From Leadbetterella sp040829825 (GTDB taxonomy: Bacteria; Bacteroidota; Bacteroidia; Cytophagales; Spirosomataceae), in the NCBI RefSeq assembly GCF_040829825.1, contig NZ_JBFOLH010000006.1: DNA of 64,000 nucleotides. One strand, 5' to 3'. The first letter of the stretch is position 1, and every line of letters begins with the position of its first letter. A program made the position numbers and the translations under genes. The notes beneath the pieces are model-generated. The model worked only from the letters and a program-made list of their open reading frames with translations, did not search any database and was not told the origin of the DNA. Positions 51,290-57,337 of this stretch are shown in pieces.

Positions 51290-52771
51290 TTATTCGGGTT
51301 GATGTTCTTTTCGCAACAGGTCGTTTACGGTTTTTACCGGGTTAAAGGTAATCAACGGAACCTCTACAAACAAGGTATTCCAGTCGGCCATGGCCCCGTT
51401 CCAGAGGCCGGGCAGCTCCTGGGCTTTGAGGGTCTTGCCGCTTTGTGATTTTTCGGTGATAAAGCCGGTTTTATCGTCCCGGAATCCGGGTAACGGGTAA
51501 TATTCTTTCCGGTGATCGCGGAAAGAGCAGATGAGATCTACCGGGTTAAAGTGGGTAGCGTTTTCAAAGATGGCTTTCTGCTTTTTATTTGCCATGTCAA
51601 ACTGGGCCGATTCAACCACCTGGAGCGAAACCGAGCCGTCTTCATTGGCTACCCAGAAAGGGCCTCCGCCGGGTTCTCCCACATTTTTTACCATGCCGCA
51701 TACCCGCAGCGGGCGCTTCAGCTTGGCCAGTACAAATTTCAGCTTTTCTTCAGCGGGCCAGAGCCTGAAACCTTTGGGCGGGTCTACGTTCAGCTCATTT
51801 TTCAGGAAACGGGCGGCTTTATTGATCATGAAAACGCTGGGATCGGGTTTTTCCAGGCGTTTGATGAAGTAGAATATTTTTTTCTGGTAGTCGAGAAGCA
51901 GGCCGGCCAATGCTTTTTTATAGCGGATGGTCTCTTCTTTCAGGTGATCGGGGACTACGTTATCGATGTTTTTAATAAAGATGACGTCTGCTTTAATGTC
52001 GTCCAGGTTTTCGAGGAGCGCCCCGTGGCCTGCCGGCCTGAAAAGCAGCTTGCCGGAACCGTCGCGAAAAGGATTGTTTTCGAGGTCTACGGCTATGGTG
52101 TCGGTAGAGGGCTTCTGCTCGGAGAAGGTGATGTTGTATTTAACACCGAATTTTTCTTCGTAACGGCTCTTTACCTGGTTAATAAGAGCTTTGAATTTGC
52201 GCTTGTGCTCGGGCGAAACCGTAAAATGCAGCCTTACTTTTCCTTTGTTATTGGCATACAGAGCGCCTTCCACGAGGTGTTCTTCCAGGGCCGTGCGGGC
52301 TCCGTCGGGATAAAGGTGGAACTCGAGCAGCCCTTTAGGCAGATTGCCGTAATCCAGCCCGTTTTTACCCAGCAGGGCTTCCAGCTTGTGCTGCAGCGAG
52401 TGCTCCTGCAGGTGACGGGAAAGGCTGCTGTAGAAGGCGAACTTCCCGATCTCTTTATCAAACTGTTCCACTGATTTGTCGGTTTTCCCTTCTTCTTTGG
52501 CGGCGTAAAGGGCTTTGAACATCCGGCTGGCCGCACCAGAGGCCGGGACAAATTTCACCAGGCTCTTTTTGGGCGCCTGAGCATCAAATAACCGGATGTA
52601 GTTATTGAGCTCTTCTTCCGGAAGCCGGATGATGCCGTCGCCAATGGTAGCCGCCTTCACGGCATTGATAAACGGGAAACCCGTTTTGAAGTTTTCAATC
52701 TGGTTCTGGATGGTCAGGAGATCGCTATTGCGGTCTTTTATCTGTTTAAGGTCTTTTTCTGTAAAACTCAT
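51290..52771 (-). CDS. DUF4301 family protein
   Basis: A 493-residue cytoplasmic protein matching DUF4301, a Bacteroidota family. Visible features are VKFVPASGAASRMFKALYAAKE (residues about 70-91, with a glycine-poor nucleotide-binding look), LLFRPAGHGALLENLDDI and DVIFIKNIDNVVPDHLKEETIRYKKA. The last two are reminiscent of the uridylyl/sugar nucleotidyltransferase fold, which suggests an NTP-sugar transferase, but this is inference. It is the first gene of the operon with the penicillin acylase. Confidence 0.78.
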   Translation of the reverse strand: MSFTEKDLKQIKDRNSDLLTIQNQIENFKTGFPFINAVKAATIGDGIIRLPEEELNNYIRLFDAQAPKKSLVKFVPASGAASRMFKALYAAKEEGKTDKSVEQFDKEIGKFAFYSSLSRHLQEHSLQHKLEALLGKNGLDYGNLPKGLLEFHLYPDGARTALEEHLVEGALYANNKGKVRLHFTVSPEHKRKFKALINQVKSRYEEKFGVKYNITFSEQKPSTDTIAVDLENNPFRDGSGKLLFRPAGHGALLENLDDIKADVIFIKNIDNVVPDHLKEETIRYKKALAGLLLDYQKKIFYFIKRLEKPDPSVFMINKAARFLKNELNVDPPKGFRLWPAEEKLKFVLAKLKRPLRVCGMVKNVGEPGGGPFWVANEDGSVSLQVVESAQFDMANKKQKAIFENATHFNPVDLICSFRDHRKEYYPLPGFRDDKTGFITEKSQSGKTLKAQELPGLWNGAMADWNTLFVEVPLITFNPVKTVNDLLRKEHQPE

Positions 52772-52954
52772 CGGGTTAATTTCGGATTAAGAAAACCAAT
52801 TTATGTAAAAACTTATTAAAACCGCAAAATTTAAAAGAAATATTAAAAAAATGTACCGGGACGGGTGATCCGGGGGATATTTTCAGGGGCAGGAACGCCC
52901 GTTCCCCGTACGGAAGTCCGGGGATATTGAAGTTATTTGCGGGGCAGAAAACAG

Positions 52955-53704
52955 TTATCCGCGTGCAAAAAGCTGCCCGATCTTGCCAAGCGGTTTCATC
53001 CAGAGGGTATACCACCTGGGCTGCAGGTCATTGATCTTCCAGGCCTTGCGGTCTTCGCGGTTGGCAATGTACCGGTGCCGGAGCGAGGCGCTGCTGGTGC
53101 CGCCTACCCGCATGGTCATGAGGGTGGCCGGGATATGCTGGCTGCTCAGGTTGTTTTTGTACAGCATGCGCAGCATCAGCTCGTAGTCGCCTGCGCAGGT
53201 AAACCCGGTTTTGTACAGGCCGTATTTTTCGTAGGCTGGTTTTTTGAGATAGAAGGCAATATGGGGGGGCATCCACCCTTTCAGCCAGTTTTCCCGGTTG
53301 TAGGTTTTGTCTTTCCAGAAGCGCACCACCCGGGTGGTATCTTCGGGGTCCACAAATTTGACATCGCCGTAGGCCGAGTCGGTAGGGTTGCGGCTGAAGG
53401 CTTCTGCTACCCGGGTCAGCACTTCGGAATCGGGGTAAAAATCATCGGCTCCGATAATGCCGACCACTTCTCCCTGAGCCATGCGTACGCCTTTGTTCAT
53501 GGCGTCGTATATTCCTTCGTCTTTTTCTGAAATGTAGCGCAACCGGTCTTTGTATTTCTCGAGGATCGCTACGGTGCCGTCGCGCGAGCCGCCATCCACC
53601 ACAATATACTCCACATGGGGATACGATTGGGCCAGAACGCTCTGAATGGTTTGCTCAATGGTTTTTACGGCGTTATAGCAGACCGTTACGATGCTTATTT
53701 TCAT
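52955..53704 (-). CDS. Glycosyltransferase family 2
   Basis: A 249-residue GT2 enzyme. It has KISIVTVCYNAVKTIEQTIQS (N-terminal nucleotide site), EYIVVDGGSRDGT, the DXD-like GADDFYPDSE and MPPHIAFYLKK. It resembles the WcaA/WcaE-type transferases that build surface polysaccharide. There is no capsule cluster around it. The start is ATG at 53704; the longer frame to 53746 gives an odd hydrophobic stretch. Confidence 0.88.
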   Translation of the reverse strand: MKISIVTVCYNAVKTIEQTIQSVLAQSYPHVEYIVVDGGSRDGTVAILEKYKDRLRYISEKDEGIYDAMNKGVRMAQGEVVGIIGADDFYPDSEVLTRVAEAFSRNPTDSAYGDVKFVDPEDTTRVVRFWKDKTYNRENWLKGWMPPHIAFYLKKPAYEKYGLYKTGFTCAGDYELMLRMLYKNNLSSQHIPATLMTMRVGGTSSASLRHRYIANREDRKAWKINDLQPRWYTLWMKPLGKIGQLFARG

Positions 53705-53790
53705 AGACCGGCAATAAAAAAACAAAATTAACACACCTTTCCGCAACTTCCGTACGGGCGGGGCTTATTTCGTTTACCCTGCATACCGGG

Positions 53791-53822
53791 TTTGAATAAT
53801 TAAACGGAAAGCTCTATTTTTG
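53791..53822 (+). promoter_or_regulatory. Promoter of the Rieske-ApbE operon
   Basis: TTTG (53791-53794), 20-bp spacer, TATTTTTG (53815-53822): an exact Bacteroidota promoter. The start is expected near 53829, which gives a leader of about 90 nt before the first ATG, long enough for the structures described next. Confidence 0.68.
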
Positions 53823-53827
53823 ATCAT

Positions 53828-53897
53828 CCTGCCGGCTCAGGGTCTGCAGGATAGAAAGAAAAGGCCGGAAGAAGTCAACAATTCCGGTATTTTTTCG
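53828..53897 (+). promoter_or_regulatory. Structured leader with terminator-like hairpin (possible attenuator)
   Basis: CCTGC (53828-53832) can pair with GCAGG (53846-53850). CCGGAA (53865-53870) pairs with TTCCGG (53882-53887) and is followed by TATTTTTTCG, like an intrinsic terminator inside the leader. CCGGC (53832-53836) can instead pair with GCCGG (53864-53868), which would break the terminator stem. The arrangement resembles a transcription attenuator or an unknown riboswitch. It does not look like the FMN riboswitch. Confidence 0.4.
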
Positions 53898-53918
53898 TAC
53901 TATTAAGTAAATACACCC

Positions 53919-54449
53919 ATGCTTATGACCCGATACGAGTTTCTGAAATCATGTGGCTTTACCGGCGGGGCACTCTTTGCCCTTCTTTCCTGCGTGAAGG
54001 AAGAAGACAGCTATGTGGAAGCACTGACCCGGAACCCCGACGGCTCTTTTATGAACCCTGACGGCACGTTGGTGGGTGGAGGCACGGAAGGAGGCGGCCC
54101 CGATGAAAGCTTCCTGGTGAGCACCGAAGAGCTGGAAGGCATTGATTTCCTGTACCGGGTAGATGTGACCAATGCCTTGTATGCCCGGCTGCTGATCCGT
54201 AACAATTACGTGGTGGTGGGCAATACGTTTGTGCTGGCGCTGTCACGCGAGGGGCGCTATATAGCGGCCACAGTGGTATGCTCACACGAGAACAACCGCA
54301 CGGTGACCTATCGTAACGGGGAGTGGTATTGTCCGCAGCACGGTGCCCGGTATTCCATGACCGGTGCCGGCCTCAACGATTACGGTGCCAGGGGGATTAA
54401 AGTATATAAAACCGCCTTTGACGGCCAAACCATTGTCATTTATGAATAG
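53919..54449 (+). CDS. Rieske [2Fe-2S] lipoprotein
   Basis: A 176-residue protein. The N-terminus MLMTRYEFLKSCGFTGGALF leads to a lipobox LLS-C near residue 25, so it is likely an envelope lipoprotein. A Gly/Pro-rich linker (about 40-65) is followed by the Rieske domain with both cluster ligand pairs: C-S-H in VVCSHENNRTV and C-P-Q-H in WYCPQHGARYS. No other domain is fused, so it is an electron carrier and not a dioxygenase. Its stop overlaps the thioredoxin start by 8 bp. First gene of the operon. The second ATG (53925) is an alternative start. Confidence 0.88.
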   Translation: MLMTRYEFLKSCGFTGGALFALLSCVKEEDSYVEALTRNPDGSFMNPDGTLVGGGTEGGGPDESFLVSTEELEGIDFLYRVDVTNALYARLLIRNNYVVVGNTFVLALSREGRYIAATVVCSHENNRTVTYRNGEWYCPQHGARYSMTGAGLNDYGARGIKVYKTAFDGQTIVIYE

Positions 54450-54870
54450 CATCATTACCGTTCTGCTGGGTTTTTTCTGGCTTTCAGGCGGATGGGGAAA
54501 TAACCTGGAAAAGGCGCTGGCAGATGCCGGCCCGGCCCACAAGCTGGTGATCCTGAATTTTTCGGGCTCTGACTGGTGCGGCCCCTGCATACTTCTGAAA
54601 AAAGAGGTTTTTGAGTCGGAAGAGTTCAAACGGTTTGCCGATACGGGGCTGGAGCTGGTGCGGGCGGATTTTCCCCGCCAGAAAAAGAACCAGCTGCCGA
54701 AAGAGCAGGTAAAATACAACGAGTCGCTGGCGGAGAAGTATAACCCGGCAGGGAAATTCCCGCTTACGTTATTGCTTTCGCCCGAGGGGAAGGTACTTCG
54801 TATGTGGGAGGGCTACCCGAAAGACCTGACCACGGAACAGATGATCAAAACCATTCAATCGTATCGGTAA
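54442..54870 (+). CDS. Exported thioredoxin-family protein
   Basis: A 142-residue product with a short signal peptide (MNSIITVLLGFFWLSGGWG) and a thioredoxin fold with the active site SDWCGPCILLKKEVF (Cys pair at about 46 and 49). It has the cis-Pro FPLTLLLSPEG. It is of the thiol:disulfide DUF953/TlpA-like small class and probably reduces Cys residues in the periplasm. It overlaps the Rieske gene by 8 bp and abuts apbE with no gap. The frame upstream of 54442 lies within the Rieske gene and is not coding. Confidence 0.87.
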   Translation: MNSIITVLLGFFWLSGGWGNNLEKALADAGPAHKLVILNFSGSDWCGPCILLKKEVFESEEFKRFADTGLELVRADFPRQKKNQLPKEQVKYNESLAEKYNPAGKFPLTLLLSPEGKVLRMWEGYPKDLTTEQMIKTIQSYR

Positions 54871-55782
54871 ATGTTCTGGTCGAGGAAATTAAAGCTTATG
54901 GGCAACCGCTTCGTCATCAGCATTGATGAGGATTCGGAAGCGGCGGCGGCGGAGAAGATCGACCGGGCGGTGGAAGAGATATCGCGGATAGAAAGGCTTT
55001 TGACCACTTTTTCAGACAGCAGCATGACCAGCCGTGTGAATGCACAGGCGGGTGTGCAGCCGGTGGAAGTTCCGGAAGAGTTTTTTTACCTGGTGAAACG
55101 CGCCCGGGGCATTTCTGACCTGACAAGGGGTGCTTTTGACCTTTCTTACGGCTCAATAGACAAGAGATTGTGGAATTTTGATCAGACCCTGACAGCCCTG
55201 CCCACGGCCGAGGCCCTCCGGAACCTCCGGCTGATCAATTACCGGAACATTGTGCTCGACGATACCCGCCAAACGGTCTTCCTGAAAGAGAAAGGCATGC
55301 GTATCGGCTTCGGCGGGATAGGAAAAGGGTATGCGGCCGACCGTGCCAGCCGGCTGCTGAAAGAGCTGGGCGTGAGCAACGGGGTGGTCAATGCCAGCGG
55401 CGACCTGAAGACCTGGGGTACATGCAACGGCCGGCCCTGGACGATCTCCGTGGCTGATCCTGATGCTCCGGCCTTCCCGTTCTCCGAGCTGGAAGTAGGA
55501 GAAATGGCGGTGGCTACCTCGGGAACTTACGAGAAGTATACGGTGATTGACGGGAAAAGGTATTCTCATACCATCAACCCGCGCACAGGCCTGCCGGTGT
55601 CAGGCATTAAGAGTGTAACGGTGATCTGCCCCTATGCCGAGCTGGCCGATGCCATGGCTACGCCGCTGGCTGTACTGGGTGTTGACGAAAGCCTGGACCT
55701 CATTAACCAGATGAAAGATATAGCCTGTATTATTATTGACGACGATAACCGCCTGTTCACTTCTAAAAACCTTTGCGCATGA
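54871..55782 (+). CDS. apbE: FAD:protein FMN transferase (ApbE)
   Basis: Attaches FMN covalently to Thr or Ser in target proteins. The 303-residue product has MGNRFVISID at the N-terminus, GFGGIGKGYAADRASRLL (FAD-binding), GVVNASGDLKTWG and SGTYEKYTVIDGKRYSHTI with NPRTGLP (metal and FAD site). I see no signal peptide or lipobox, which differs from most ApbE proteins and leaves its location open. No neighbour has a clear DxxSGAT flavinylation motif. It starts right after the thioredoxin stop and overlaps the next gene by 4 bp. Confidence 0.92.
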   Translation: MFWSRKLKLMGNRFVISIDEDSEAAAAEKIDRAVEEISRIERLLTTFSDSSMTSRVNAQAGVQPVEVPEEFFYLVKRARGISDLTRGAFDLSYGSIDKRLWNFDQTLTALPTAEALRNLRLINYRNIVLDDTRQTVFLKEKGMRIGFGGIGKGYAADRASRLLKELGVSNGVVNASGDLKTWGTCNGRPWTISVADPDAPAFPFSELEVGEMAVATSGTYEKYTVIDGKRYSHTINPRTGLPVSGIKSVTVICPYAELADAMATPLAVLGVDESLDLINQMKDIACIIIDDDNRLFTSKNLCA

Positions 55783-55988
55783 AACAGCTTATTTTCTTTT
55801 TACTGGCGGCATGGAGCACGTTTTCGTGTGTACCGGTCAAAGAATACCAGAAAAGTAAGATCAATGACGCCGAAATGACCCTTTCCAACCGGAACGTGGA
55901 AAAGTTTGAAAGCAGCTTTTATTTGTACCGGGAAGGGGCCGGAGGGGCGAATGGCGGGAAAAGCGGCGGCGGCTGCGGATGTAACTGA
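55779..55988 (+). CDS. DUF4266 lipoprotein with C-terminal GGGCGCN tail
   Basis: A 69-residue predicted lipoprotein: signal MKQLIFFLLAAWSTFSC, lipobox TFS-C at residue 17. The mature part has NDAEMTLSNRNVEKFESSFYLYRE and ends GGANGGKSGGGCGCN. The terminal Gly-Cys-Gly-Cys-Asn is a hallmark of DUF4266. The two C-terminal Cys could bind a metal, form a disulfide for the neighbouring thioredoxin, or be a site of modification. ATGA overlap with apbE gives the start at 55779. No function is established for the family. Confidence 0.85.
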   Translation: MKQLIFFLLAAWSTFSCVPVKEYQKSKINDAEMTLSNRNVEKFESSFYLYREGAGGANGGKSGGGCGCN

Positions 55989-56004
55989 GCTAATTGTATA
56001 CCTT

Positions 56005-57216
56005 ATGAAAAAACTCGTACTGTCAGCAGGGCTTCTTGCCTTTCTCTGGACTTCTTCCCTGAAGGCCCAGGGAGTTGCCGATACCTTGACTTCTCCCGTG
56101 CGGAAGCTTACTTTTGAAGAGGCGAATTTTGTTTCTTCTTATTATTCCCAGACGGGGAACAACGCAGCGGTTACCGGCGGAACGGGTTCTGAGAAGCTGA
56201 CAGACGTGGGGGGCGGCTTTAACGTTACTTTTTCGATGCTGGACCGGAAAAGCCGGAAAAACTCGTTCACGCTGGATGCTTCCATTGAAAAGTATACTTC
56301 GGCGTCTTCTGACCAGATTGATCCCGCTACGGTTTCTTCGGCTTCCCGGACCGACGAACATTTTTACCCGTCGCTGGTATGGAGCCGTAAGAATGAAAAG
56401 ACGGGCCATACGTTCGGCTTAAGCGCGGCGTATTCTACGGAGTTTGATTATAAGTCGTATGGCGGCGGCTTGTTTTATACCAAGACAGCCCCGGACAATA
56501 ACTCGGAGTTTACCGCCCGGCTGAATGTTTTTCTGGATACCTGGAAGATCATCCTGCCGGCCGAGCTGCGCCCGGAGGGCTATCCTACCGGTGCCCGCGA
56601 AGATTCAAAGGGTATTCCCTACAAGCCCCGGAATTCGTATAACCTGAGCTTCGGTTATTCACGGGTGATCAACCCTGATCTCCAGCTGATGCTGATGGTA
56701 GATCCCTCTTACCAGGAAGGGCTGCTCAGCACGCCTTTTCACCGGGTATATTTCAACGATAATTCTCTCCGGGTAGAAAAGCTGCCCGGCAAAAGAATGA
56801 AGCTTCCGGCCAGTATCCGGGCCAATTATTTTGCGGGAGACAGGCTGGTACTGCGCAGCTTTTACCGTTTTTATGCCGATGACTGGGGCATGACGGCTCA
56901 TACAGCCAGCCTGGAGACCGTGTTTAAGGTGAGTCCTTTCTTTTCGGTTACGCCGCATTACCGGTTTAACGCCCAGACCGGAATTGATGATTTTGCTCCT
57001 TACGGGGAAAGCTCGCCGGTATCTGAATACTATACAAGCGACTTTGATTTGTCCAAATTTTCCAGCCATTTTGCCGGTTTGGGCTTCCGGTTTTCCACCC
57101 CCGGCGGTATATTGGGAGTAAGCAGCTGGAAATCAATGGAGTTGCGGTACGGATATTACGGCCGGTCAACAGGTCTGAAGGCCCATATTGTATCGCTGTC
57201 GGTGCAGTTCAGATGA
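56005..57216 (+). CDS. DUF3570 outer-membrane-like protein
   Basis: A 403-residue exported protein (signal MKKLVLSAGLLAFLWTSSLKAQ). The mature part is rich in alternating aromatic and polar residues typical of a beta barrel (SFTLDASIEKYTSASSDQI, GHTFGLSAAYSTEFDYKSYG, FRFSTPGGILGVSS) and ends in an F-R terminus (VSLSVQFR), as outer membrane barrels do. It matches DUF3570, which is commonly paired with DUF4266. It follows DUF4266 by 16 bp and closes the operon. Role unknown; perhaps an outer membrane pore or anchor. Confidence 0.83.
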   Translation: MKKLVLSAGLLAFLWTSSLKAQGVADTLTSPVRKLTFEEANFVSSYYSQTGNNAAVTGGTGSEKLTDVGGGFNVTFSMLDRKSRKNSFTLDASIEKYTSASSDQIDPATVSSASRTDEHFYPSLVWSRKNEKTGHTFGLSAAYSTEFDYKSYGGGLFYTKTAPDNNSEFTARLNVFLDTWKIILPAELRPEGYPTGAREDSKGIPYKPRNSYNLSFGYSRVINPDLQLMLMVDPSYQEGLLSTPFHRVYFNDNSLRVEKLPGKRMKLPASIRANYFAGDRLVLRSFYRFYADDWGMTAHTASLETVFKVSPFFSVTPHYRFNAQTGIDDFAPYGESSPVSEYYTSDFDLSKFSSHFAGLGFRFSTPGGILGVSSWKSMELRYGYYGRSTGLKAHIVSLSVQFR

Positions 57217-57337
57217 GTCATTAAAACCGTAGGATTGGTCGCTTTAAAATGAGGTTTGGTCTATCCGAGGCCATTTCAAATAAACCTGCGTGCTTATTTT
57301 GTGTCAAAATTCTTGGTAATAAAGCAATACAATAATC

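Noticed and set aside
51512..52474. 320-codon open frame on the plus strand
   Set aside because: Antisense to the DUF4301 gene, no motif and no promoter.
53828..53918. FMN riboswitch before the ApbE operon
   Set aside because: The leader is too short and lacks the conserved FMN-riboswitch blocks; only simple hairpins are seen.
54340..54420. Flavinylation motif in the Rieske protein (YSMTGAGLN)
   Set aside because: It has T-G-A but lacks the acidic residue and the following Thr/Ser of the DxxSGAT target, and it lies within the Rieske fold next to the second ligand pair.
54871..55782. Signal peptide on ApbE
   Set aside because: The N-terminus MFWSRKLKLMGNRFVISID has no hydrophobic core, and no better upstream start exists because the thioredoxin stop is adjacent.
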